DNA of 10,484 nt from Lachnospiraceae bacterium (lineage in GTDB: Bacteria; Bacillota_A; Clostridia; Lachnospirales; Lachnospiraceae), in NCBI GenBank assembly GCA_024684065.1, contig JAIKXO010000201.1:1-10484 (forward strand). Reading direction: 5' to 3'. The notes under the pieces were generated by a model. It had not been told where the DNA came from, made no database searches, and saw nothing but the letters and a program-made list of their open reading frames with translations. Within the stretch, counting starts at the first letter, position 1, and each line of letters begins with the position of its first letter. A program made the translations under genes and the position numbers. Below are positions 1 through 6,239 of the stretch, piece by piece.

Positions 1-125
1 ACCGCGATACTGTACGGGACGCTTGGATTCATGATAAAAAACAAGACTCCGGCAATACCGATGGCAAATGCCACAGGCATTCCGATCACCAATAATAAAA
101 GAAAGGTAATAATAACTATCAGCAT
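1..125 (-). CDS. dctM: TRAP transporter large permease DctM, N-terminal part only
   Basis: The reading frame starts at an ATG at 123-125 and runs off the window after 41 codons. The visible part is almost entirely hydrophobic, with one membrane segment around residues 2-14, the sequence IGMPVAFAIGIAG at 14-26, and a second segment reaching into MNPSVPY. The short GMPVAFA turn is typical of the first helices of the TRAP large subunit (DctM, 12-helix ion-transporter-like family), which normally has about 425 residues and carries the sodium-driven translocation path. The start is fixed by a GGGAGG ribosome site 8 bases upstream. It overlaps the end of dctQ by 7 bp, so translational coupling is likely. 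The identity is supported strongly by position after dctP and dctQ; the substrate cannot be judged from this fragment. Confidence 0.82.
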   Translation of the reverse strand, partial: MLIVIITFLLLLVIGMPVAFAIGIAGVLFFIMNPSVPYSIA

Positions 126-619
126 ACGTCATTACCTCCCTGTTTTCCATATGTACCATCCTCCGACTTAAACATCTTTACGAGGTTTATGCCGGAAGTG
201 ATCAGTAAAAGGAAGCTGCCGGCAGGGACGCTGGCGCTTGCCCATGAATAGCTGAGATTCATATTGGAAAATTTCCGCTCTACTGATTCGATGCAAAGCG
301 GAATACCGAAATATATAAAAGAAAACAGAAGAGCCATTGTCGCTATCTGGCATGCGATCCTTATCCCCTTCTGCACCTTTACCGGAAATTTGGTCAGAAG
401 CATGTCCACATTCACCATGCTCTTCTCCCTGATCGCCAGATCCGCTCCGAAGAAGCAGGCCCAGGTAAAAAGAAGCAGCGATGTATCGCCGGCCCAGTTA
501 AGCGGCAGTCCTGCTTTTCGCAGGACCGCCGACAAAAACATCAGACCGACTATTCCGGCAAGCATCAGACAGGCAAGAAACTCTTCAGCTTTTACAAAAT
601 AGCCATAAATTTTACTCAT
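119..619 (-). CDS. dctQ: TRAP transporter small permease DctQ
   Basis: This 166-residue protein is the small membrane subunit of a tripartite ATP-independent periplasmic (TRAP-type) transporter; with DctM it forms the inner-membrane complex that accepts substrate from DctP. Four hydrophobic segments are visible at about residues 13-34, 45-63, 84-108 and 128-148, the usual DctQ layout. The start of segment two, with W43 and the FTWACFFGADLAIREK stretch (51-66), fits the family pattern of a tryptophan-rich turn followed by a charged loop. Length matches the family (about 150-180). The ATG is preceded by AGAGG at a normal distance, supplied by the last of five 15-bp tandem repeats that fill the gap to dctP. 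The 3' end overlaps dctM by 7 bp. It should be expressed as part of the dctPQM operon. Confidence 0.93.
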   Translation of the reverse strand: MSKIYGYFVKAEEFLACLMLAGIVGLMFLSAVLRKAGLPLNWAGDTSLLLFTWACFFGADLAIREKSMVNVDMLLTKFPVKVQKGIRIACQIATMALLFSFIYFGIPLCIESVERKFSNMNLSYSWASASVPAGSFLLLITSGINLVKMFKSEDGTYGKQGGNDVC

Positions 620-620
620 C

Positions 621-695
621 GAATTACCTCTTTGGGAATCACTCCTTTAAGAAACATTTCTTTATGAATCATTCCCTTAAGAATCACTCCTTGCC
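621..695 (-). repeat. Five tandem 15-bp units between dctP and dctQ
   Basis: On the plus strand the units are 621-635, 636-650, 651-665, 666-680 and 681-695. The consensus is GAATCACTCCTTTAA, with 10, 15, 11, 13 and 12 matches respectively. Read on the minus strand (AAAGGAGTGATTC), each unit has a purine-rich Shine-Dalgarno-like core followed in the dctP frame by TGA, TGA, TGT, TGA or TAA. The first unit contains the last codons and stop of dctP; the last supplies the ribosome site of dctQ. The whole dctP-dctQ spacer is therefore repeat. The array also carries an open frame (616-687) encoding the pentapeptide series MILKG, MIHKE, MFLKG, VIPKE, VIR; its GTG overlaps the dctP stop (GTGA) and its TGA overlaps the dctQ start (ATGA). 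Confidence 0.85.
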
Positions 696-1736
696 GATCT
701 CCTCATAAAGTTTGGTCCTTAACTCGGTAAACCCAAGTTCTTCGTATGCTTTCTCGGAAGCAGCCTTAAATGCCGCGATATCGATATCCTCGGGAGGAAT
801 GATCGTCATGCCCGCTTCGGCCATCTTTTCTTCGTTAGAAGCTGCGTTATCGGCTACGACCTTCGACGCATTCTCACCGGCTTTTGCACACTCTTCGATA
901 ATGATCTTCTGGTAATCCTCGGGGATCGTCTCCCAGAACTTCTCGCCGACGATGATACCGTTCATAAGAAGGATATGGCCGGTCTGATCCATGTAATCGA
1001 GAACTTCATAGAGAGCCGCCGGATAGGAAGCCGAAGTCTGTCCCTCTGCACCGTCTATGGTCTTGGTCTGAACCGCATTGTATACATCCGCCCATCCTAC
1101 TGTGGAAACAGGAGTCGCGCCTAAGGACTCGATGGATTTGCTCCAGACGTCGGCACCGGGTGTACGTATAAGAACGCCCTTAAGGTCATCCGGTGAATAT
1201 ATAGGTTTGTTGGTAAGGAAGTGCCTGAAGCCGTCGCACCATCCAAAGTCGAGGATCTTGATCCCATGCTGTGATTCAAGCTCATCGGTCCATCCCTTAA
1301 ATGTATCCGTAGCCATGAACTTCTGCATCTCTTCATAGTTATCCGCGAAGTAAGCCGCGTTCAGGATACCCATATCCTTAACATAATTTCCCATTCTGCC
1401 GCAGTCGGTAAGAACCGCAACATTCGCTCCCTGAAGAGCCTGCTCTATAACGTCCTCATCGCTTCCGAGAGCCGCGGAAGGATAAACCTCGATCGTAACA
1501 TGTCCGTCGGTCTTTTCCTTGACCGCATCCGCCCATGCATAGAAACCGTCAACAAATGCGGATCCTTCGCTTAACTGGGTTGACATTTTAATGGTGTAAT
1601 CCCCTCCCTCAGAAGCTTTGTCATCCGCGGCGGGAGCGGCAGCGCCCGCACCTGCCGTACCTGTGCCTGCCGGAACACAGGCGCTTAAAAGCAAGGATAA
1701 AGCCATTGCAACAACACCGATATTTTTCCTTTTCAT
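684..1736 (-). CDS. dctP: TRAP transporter substrate-binding lipoprotein DctP
   Basis: A 350-residue extracytoplasmic solute receptor of the DctP family, which captures substrate (typically an organic acid or sugar acid) and delivers it to DctQM. The N-terminus has lysines at 2-4, a hydrophobic stretch and the lipobox LSAC with the lipidated cysteine at C20, so it is anchored to the outer face of the membrane. A low-complexity Ala/Gly linker (about 23-37) follows. Family landmarks are GFRHFLTNKPI (169-179), the DDLKGVLIRTPGA segment with R191, the likely carboxylate-binding arginine of TRAP receptors, and SLGATPVSTVGWADVYNAVQ (204-223) with DGAEG at 228-232. A GGAGG site precedes the ATG at 1734-1736. 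It lies downstream of the two-component pair, with its own probable promoter in the gap. The substrate cannot be named from sequence. Confidence 0.95.
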   Translation of the reverse strand: MKRKNIGVVAMALSLLLSACVPAGTGTAGAGAAAPAADDKASEGGDYTIKMSTQLSEGSAFVDGFYAWADAVKEKTDGHVTIEVYPSAALGSDEDVIEQALQGANVAVLTDCGRMGNYVKDMGILNAAYFADNYEEMQKFMATDTFKGWTDELESQHGIKILDFGWCDGFRHFLTNKPIYSPDDLKGVLIRTPGADVWSKSIESLGATPVSTVGWADVYNAVQTKTIDGAEGQTSASYPAALYEVLDYMDQTGHILLMNGIIVGEKFWETIPEDYQKIIIEECAKAGENASKVVADNAASNEEKMAEAGMTIIPPEDIDIAAFKAASEKAYEELGFTELRTKLYEEIGKE

Positions 1737-1780
1737 ATATCATTACCTCCATGATAGATAGATAATTTTGTTACATATAA

Positions 1781-1809
1781 ATTGTATATGGCTTTCTATG
1801 GTTCATAAA
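1781..1809 (-). promoter_or_regulatory. Candidate promoter of dctPQM
   Basis: On the minus strand a TACAAT box (1781-1786) lies 17 bp from a weak TTTATG -35 box (1804-1809), about 45 bp before the dctP start. A weak -35 box is what an activator-dependent promoter would show. The bases just upstream (about 1810-1840) hold three T-rich blocks, which could be sites for the AraC-type regulator encoded next door. Box assignment is by eye; read-through from the regulator gene remains possible because I see no terminator in this gap. Confidence 0.4.
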
Positions 1810-1853
1810 GGTAATAAAAGATTAAAAAGAGTAAAATCTGGTTGCTTTTTCAT

Positions 1854-3401
1854 TCACTCTGATAAAGCCCTTCCCTTGTCAAGGATCAGCATGGAGCAAT
1901 ACTCTTTCGGGGTGATGCCCTCATTCTTTTTAAAGCATTTCCCAAAATAATTGGCATCGGAAAAGCCCACCTCATAGGCAATCTCCTGTATGCTCTTATC
2001 CCCTCTTTTCAAAAGCTCCTTGGCCTTTTCGAGCCTGACATTTGTAAGATACTCAGAGAATCCGTTTTTTTCGGTGCTCTTAAAGCTCTTGCTGAGATGC
2101 CCGGGGCTTATGTTTATCGCGTCCGCTACGATCTGGAGGTTTATGTGTTCATTATAGTGATCTTTTATGAATTCTTTGGCTCTGCGAACGACAACAGCAT
2201 TGTGATTGACCTGGATATCCGGCGATCTTTCGATCAGTTCATCCACTATCCGCTCGGTAATATCCGTAAGGTCATGACCGTCTGCCTCGAAAAGTCCGGT
2301 CAGCCAGTATATGTCCTCATTGGTGACCCTGATCCCCAGCTTTCTGTTAAGGCCTCTTAATATCACCATAAGCTGCTGTAAATAGCAGTCTGAAAGGTCT
2401 TTTCCGGAATAATCCGCCATAAGGCTTTCTCTGATCTTTAAAAGCCATAAAAGAGCCTGCTCCCTGTTTCTGCCGGCAAAGGCAAAGCCTGACCTGTCCA
2501 TATATGTAAGTATATCCCGTATCCGTGAGATGACCTCGTTAAGTCCGTTCTGCACGGTCCGGTCAGCGTAGCTGCCTATAAAGCCCGAGGCTTCCTCAAA
2601 GCCCTTAGCCGTGTCTTTGCTTTCATATATGCCGCTGACCCCGCAGAAAACGACCCGGTCGCCTGATTCCTTCATATAATTTCTGGTCTTGTTTATACAC
2701 TGATTAAGCTCGATAAATGAATCTTCATCCTCAGAGAACACATACACCACCATAAGATCAAAGAGCCTGCTTACCAGAGTCCGGGTGCCGTTTATGCGGA
2801 AAATCCCTTTTACGATATCGCAGCCCTTTTCACCAATGGTCTTTAACCCATCATAGTAAAAAACAATACATTTATAACTGGCTGTTTCGATCCCCCAAAG
2901 AGACAGCTCTTTTGTAATATCAGATTCCTCGCTCTGTGTAAGCGCCAGCTTCCAGACTATATCCCTGTCTATGTCTCCGGTGACCGTATCCACTATCCTG
3001 TCAGACGGAGCCTTCTTCCGAAACCCGCCGATAGTGGCAATTATCTTGTCCATGGTCTGAATCAGCTCTTTATCAAGGTATGGTTTTACGAGAAAATCTT
3101 TAACCCCGAGCTTCATAGCCTCCCTGGCATATGAGAAGTCGTCATAGGCCGATACTATTACCACCTGTATGTCAGGAAAGGCCTCAGCCAGCTGGGCGGT
3201 GACCTCCAGTCCGTCAAGCCTTGGCATCCGGATGTCAAAAAGGCATATATCAGGCTTGAGCTCCTTTGCTTTCTCAAGAGCGTCCGCTCCGTCCGCCGCC
3301 GCATAAACCACCTCAAGAACTCCCTCATACTCTTTGGAAAGAGTCCTTTCCAGGTAATCTCTCTCGTATTCTTCATCATCAGCTATAATAACCCTTATCA
3401 T
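1854..3401 (-). CDS. Two-component response regulator, YesN/AraC type
   Basis: This 515-residue protein is a DNA-binding response regulator. The receiver domain (about 1-120) has the acidic pair D8-D9, the phospho-acceptor D56 in LFDIRMPRLDG, S84 and K106 in FLVKP, so all key residues are present. A middle region of roughly 270 residues has no motif I recognise, as is usual in YesN-type regulators. The C-terminus (about 405-500) is an AraC-family domain with two helix-turn-helix units: NLQIVADAINISPGHLSKSF (421-440), and KSIQEIAYEVGFSDANYFGK followed by the conserved CFKKNEGITPKEY. The gene begins 5 bp after the stop of the partner kinase, with an AGAGG site inside the end of that gene. It most likely activates the dctPQM genes directly downstream when phosphorylated by that kinase. 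Confidence 0.95.
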   Translation of the reverse strand: MIRVIIADDEEYERDYLERTLSKEYEGVLEVVYAAADGADALEKAKELKPDICLFDIRMPRLDGLEVTAQLAEAFPDIQVVIVSAYDDFSYAREAMKLGVKDFLVKPYLDKELIQTMDKIIATIGGFRKKAPSDRIVDTVTGDIDRDIVWKLALTQSEESDITKELSLWGIETASYKCIVFYYDGLKTIGEKGCDIVKGIFRINGTRTLVSRLFDLMVVYVFSEDEDSFIELNQCINKTRNYMKESGDRVVFCGVSGIYESKDTAKGFEEASGFIGSYADRTVQNGLNEVISRIRDILTYMDRSGFAFAGRNREQALLWLLKIRESLMADYSGKDLSDCYLQQLMVILRGLNRKLGIRVTNEDIYWLTGLFEADGHDLTDITERIVDELIERSPDIQVNHNAVVVRRAKEFIKDHYNEHINLQIVADAINISPGHLSKSFKSTEKNGFSEYLTNVRLEKAKELLKRGDKSIQEIAYEVGFSDANYFGKCFKKNEGITPKEYCSMLILDKGRALSE

Positions 3402-3406
3402 CGCGA

Positions 3407-4648
3407 TCAGACCTCTTTATAAAGATAAAGCGTGATTACTGTGCCCCCGGGACTGCTTGCTATATCCATGCAGTCTTCCCTGTGGTAATAAAGACAAAGC
3501 CTTTCATACACATTGCCAAGGCCTATCCTCTCCATCTGCACATGGTTTAATACATTATCCACAACTTCCTCCGGCATCCCGCTGCCGTTGTCACTGACCA
3601 CCACCTGGATCATATCAGCCTTCTCTTCCACCAGAACACTGACCTGACCGCCTGAGATCGTGTCTTTCAGGCCGTGCTGTATGGCATTCTCGACCAGCGG
3701 CTGAATGATAAGGGGCGGGATCTTTACCTCCTCATCCATATAGGACTTCCTGACATCTAACTTTATGCTGACCCTGCCCTTTAAATGTATCTTCTGGATA
3801 AAAAGATATTTCTCCAGAAGATCCAGCTCCTTATCTATCGTGATAGCCTCATTTTCCACCTTTATCGACTCCCTTAAGAGCCTTGAGGTAGACCTGACAA
3901 GCTCTATCGCGGTATCGCCCTCTCCTATCTGTATATTTCTGATAATAAGGCTCAGGGTATTAAACAGAAAATGCGGATTCATCTGCATCTGAAGCTCGTG
4001 CATCCTTGCCTCGGCCAGATGCCGCTTCTGCGTTTCATTTTCAAGTCTCGTGCTGAGGAAATCCCTGTAGATCGCCCTGTTAAATACAAACGCTGTCAGG
4101 GTCAGGAGTAAAAGTATGATATTGCCGAAGACAAGCACCCTTTTTATCCTTGCGGAATACTGCGAAAACCTGTCGCTTACATAGTCTATGTAATAAGTGG
4201 TCAGGAGGTTCAGATTTCTTTCTATCTGAAAATTCAGCTCATCTATCTCGCTTATGCTTACCCGTCCGTAATTGATGAATTCCTGCATGAGCTGCTGCCT
4301 GTGCTCTAACAGCTGATAGACGATCCTGTACATCATGATACAGTCCCGGTTTGACTTTATGCTGTCCTCGGCCTTGTCAAGCTCGCTGAATATCTGGGCG
4401 TTCGTTTTCTGAAACTCAAGCAGCTCGTCCTCATTATGGGAACGGGAATATGAAAGGAATCCGGCCTTCGAATCATTATATGAACCCACTATGGTGTTGA
4501 TGACCTTGTAGTCGTTCAGATAACCGCTGTAGCGGTTCACAAACCCGACGGTCAAAAGGATATTAAAGCCTACCAGAAAAAACAGGCTCAATGAGAAAAA
4601 GAAGTAACTAAGGCTGGTTCTTTGTTTTATCTGTCCGCTTATATTCAT
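3407..4648 (-). CDS. Sensor histidine kinase, YesM/LytS type
   Basis: A 413-residue membrane sensor kinase. The first membrane segment (about 14-36) is followed by an external region of about 130 residues that looks all-helical, then a second segment (171-190). The cytoplasmic part has the family signature QMQMNPHFLFNTLSLI with H226 as the probable phospho-acceptor, and an ATPase domain with the N box VENAIQHG (N321), the DNGSGMP loop (353-359) and the IGLGNVYERL loop (375-384). There is no full HAMP domain, only a short linker. It should phosphorylate the AraC-type regulator encoded 5 bp downstream. The external helical region resembles the four-helix sensor type in size, but I cannot assign a ligand; the neighbouring TRAP binding protein or its substrate are candidates. 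The first in-frame ATG follows an upstream in-frame TGA; its ribosome site (GAGAG) is weak. Confidence 0.95.
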   Translation of the reverse strand: MNISGQIKQRTSLSYFFFSLSLFFLVGFNILLTVGFVNRYSGYLNDYKVINTIVGSYNDSKAGFLSYSRSHNEDELLEFQKTNAQIFSELDKAEDSIKSNRDCIMMYRIVYQLLEHRQQLMQEFINYGRVSISEIDELNFQIERNLNLLTTYYIDYVSDRFSQYSARIKRVLVFGNIILLLLTLTAFVFNRAIYRDFLSTRLENETQKRHLAEARMHELQMQMNPHFLFNTLSLIIRNIQIGEGDTAIELVRSTSRLLRESIKVENEAITIDKELDLLEKYLFIQKIHLKGRVSIKLDVRKSYMDEEVKIPPLIIQPLVENAIQHGLKDTISGGQVSVLVEEKADMIQVVVSDNGSGMPEEVVDNVLNHVQMERIGLGNVYERLCLYYHREDCMDIASSPGGTVITLYLYKEV

Positions 4649-4757
4649 CGGTCATCTCTCGTCATTTGTTACGGGCCGCTCATCCGGCATCACCCAAAAC
4701 ATTTTTCCGCATAGCGGCTCTCATTTCTGTAACTTAATATAAGGCACACCCTTATCT

Positions 4758-4785
4758 ATTATAATACGACATCCACTCATATAAA
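4758..4785 (-). promoter_or_regulatory. Promoter of the two-component genes
   Basis: A perfect TATAAT -10 box on the minus strand (4758-4763) stands 16 bp from TTTATA (4780-4785), a 4-of-6 match to TTGACA. Transcription from here would give a leader of about 100 bases before the kinase ATG. That leader contains a small CCGC/GCGG hairpin (4708-4718) followed by an A-rich stretch, not a terminator. This is the only convincing promoter in the 4649-5047 gap. Confidence 0.55.
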
Positions 4786-4800
4786 ACAATGAAACGGGGC

Positions 4801-5002
4801 GAAACGGGGGACGGTTCCTCGTTCCACTCCCACGCTATATAATTAATAATGAAGCGGGAAGCCGCCCCTTTCTTCGTCCCGGATATAAAAAAGCCCTGCA
4901 GCTATCCGTATTTACAGACAGCCACAGGACCTGTTCATTTAAGCAAACGGTCTTGTTTCATTTTCACCTTCGCAGACTGAAACGAAGAACCGTCCCCGTT
5001 TC
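4801..5002. repeat. About 200-bp element bounded by an imperfect inverted repeat
   Basis: The left end (4801-4829) and the reverse complement of the right end (4975-5002) match over about 28 bases with one extra G and three substitutions; the core is GGGACGGTTCnTCGTT. The left end also has a direct repeat of GAAACGGGG at 4791 and 4801. The interior has no coding frame I can support and contains the terminator at 4885-4928. The layout is that of a small non-autonomous element or a pair of REP-like units in opposite orientation. I recall GGGGACGGTTC-type dispersed repeats from Clostridia, but copy number in this genome is unknown to me. Confidence 0.55.
4885..4928 (-). terminator. Rho-independent terminator after the nitroreductase gene
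   Basis: On the minus strand the RNA arms CCUGUGGCUGUCUG (4928-4915) and CGGAUAGCUGCAGG (4908-4895) pair over 14 positions, including several G-U pairs, around a UAAAUA loop. GC and a run of six U (4892-4887) follow. The G-U pairs make it minus-strand specific: in the plus-strand RNA these become A-C mismatches. It sits 120 bp beyond the stop of the 174-aa nitroreductase and before the two-component promoter, so it insulates the two units. Confidence 0.75.
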
Positions 5003-5047
5003 CCTCTTCCGGGCCGGTATTTCAATAAAAAATTTCCACCGTTTCAC

Positions 5048-5572
5048 TCAGATGCAGTACACATAGTTCTCTTTTCTCGGAGCCGCATCCTTCGCGGGTT
5101 CTTTAGCGTAACCCAGTGCGCAGTGGCCTATACCTTCGTAATCCCCTTCGATACCAAGCCTCTTAAGAATGTCTTTTCCGAAATCCGACTCGAACTCTTC
5201 CTTTGCCCTGTGGATCCAGATGCTTCCGAGGCCGAGGCTCTCGGCAGCATTCATAAGGTTGCCCATAACAAGCGATCCGTCATATACGTAAGTCGGAACC
5301 TCCCTGTTGGCAAGGACGATCAGAACAACCGGCGCACCATAGAACGGATCAAATCCTTCCGGCCATCCGCCGATCTTTCTGTTTTCTTCAGAGATCCTGT
5401 CACGCAGTTCCTTATCCGTTACCGCTATGATAATCGGGCTCTGCTTACCCATTCCGGTAGCCGCATAGGTTCCCGCTTCGATAACGGCCTTAAGCTCTTC
5501 TTCCTTTACCATGTCGGATTTAAAATTCCTGCAGCTTCTTCTTGATTTCAGTACCTTTAATGTCTCATTCAT
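5048..5572 (-). CDS. Nitroreductase family flavoprotein (174 aa)
   Basis: A small cytoplasmic FMN-dependent oxidoreductase of the nitroreductase superfamily. Such enzymes use NAD(P)H to reduce nitro compounds, quinones or flavins; the natural substrate is not predictable. Evidence is the N-terminal FMN-phosphate motif KSRRSCRNFK (9-18), the AATGMGKQSPIIIAV segment (37-51) matching the usual A-P-S-x-x-N-x-Q-P-W region, SLGLGSIWIHR (112-122) and a GHCALGYAKE end (149-158). At 174 residues it is of the compact type and appears complete. An AAAGGAGG site precedes the ATG. It is 88 bp downstream of the flavodoxin gene and may be co-transcribed with it; two small hairpins (5616-5629 and 5642-5662) lie in that gap but neither has a T-run. 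A terminator follows the gene. Confidence 0.93.
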   Translation of the reverse strand: MNETLKVLKSRRSCRNFKSDMVKEEELKAVIEAGTYAATGMGKQSPIIIAVTDKELRDRISEENRKIGGWPEGFDPFYGAPVVLIVLANREVPTYVYDGSLVMGNLMNAAESLGLGSIWIHRAKEEFESDFGKDILKRLGIEGDYEGIGHCALGYAKEPAKDAAPRKENYVYCI

Positions 5573-5660
5573 TTTTGTCCCTCCTTTAAGGCTCTGATCA
5601 TATATAAAACGTTGCTTCCCTGCCGGGAACCCCCTCCGTTAAGAGGCGGTTTTGCAGCCT

Positions 5661-6098
5661 CTACAGTTCTGACGCACTATGCACAAGCTTTGCATCGACA
5701 GCTGCGGCACCCTTTAACGACGGGGAAAGCTTTTCAGCGGTCTTTCCGATCCCGCTGCCGCCGGAGGTCGCAAATGCATGGACAGTCTTCCCTGTCCAGT
5801 CATATCCCTGTCCGAACGTATGAATAACTCTCGGTGCCTGGCCGTACCAGATAGGGAACCCGATATAAACCGTATCATACCGGTCAAAGTTCTCTATCCT
5901 TCCCGATACGGGGACATCCTTGCCGCCCATCTGCTCCCGGTTGCATCTCGCGATCGGGTTAATATAGTTGATATCCGCTTTTGTGTAGGGCTCTTTGGGA
6001 ACGATCTCAAATACGTCCGCTCCGTTTTTTTCGGCAAATTCCTTTGCCACCTTTGCCGTAGTGCCTTTAGCACTGAAATAACATACCAGTGTTGCCAT
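5661..6098 (-). CDS. Flavodoxin-like protein
   Basis: A 145-residue single-domain flavodoxin-like protein, expected to bind FMN and carry electrons or act as a small NAD(P)H-flavin reductase in the cytoplasm. The phosphate-binding loop is SAKGTTAKVA (9-18) after the first beta strand. The isoalloxazine-contacting regions are GFPIWYGQAPRVI (80-92) and FATSGGSGIGKT (109-120). The family member I have in mind usually runs on for about 10-15 more residues with a tryptophan near the end, whereas this one stops with a TAG right after HSASEL; a slightly shortened C-terminus is possible but not proven. A CGGAGG site precedes the ATG. Placement between two nitroreductase genes suggests a shared redox or detoxification role. 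Confidence 0.9.
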   Translation of the reverse strand: MATLVCYFSAKGTTAKVAKEFAEKNGADVFEIVPKEPYTKADINYINPIARCNREQMGGKDVPVSGRIENFDRYDTVYIGFPIWYGQAPRVIHTFGQGYDWTGKTVHAFATSGGSGIGKTAEKLSPSLKGAAAVDAKLVHSASEL

Positions 6099-6164
6099 AA
6101 TTTCCTCCGTTCTCCGCTTTGAATCTCATTGCGGCTTAAATTATTACATCAATACAGAAATATA

Positions 6165-6193
6165 TTTATAACAGGATCCGTCAACCACGATAA
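6165..6193 (-). promoter_or_regulatory. Possible promoter of the flavodoxin-nitroreductase pair
   Basis: The 6099-6239 gap is AT-rich near the flavodoxin gene. On the minus strand TATAAA (6165-6170) is 17 bp from TTATCG (6188-6193). A TTGACG (6179-6184) overlaps, but has only a poor -10 partner at the right distance. I see no clear terminator behind the preceding nitroreductase gene, so read-through from the strong promoter at 7135-7163 may also drive this pair. Confidence 0.3.
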
Positions 6194-6239
6194 CTTCTTT
6201 TTCCGTACGGATTCCGGCTTTTCTCTCTCCTTATAGAGC

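Noticed and set aside
621..695. Short regular repeats suggesting a CRISPR array
   Set aside because: The units are contiguous 15-bp copies with no spacers and lie between two operon genes, so this is a tandem repeat and not a CRISPR array.
5123..5545. Long plus-strand open frame opposite the small nitroreductase
   Set aside because: It is antisense to a clear FMN-enzyme gene with a strong ribosome site, and its product has no family features.
5616..5662. Hairpins between flavodoxin and the small nitroreductase as a terminator
   Set aside because: Stems are 5-6 pairs and neither is followed by a T-run on the minus strand, so they do not separate the genes convincingly.
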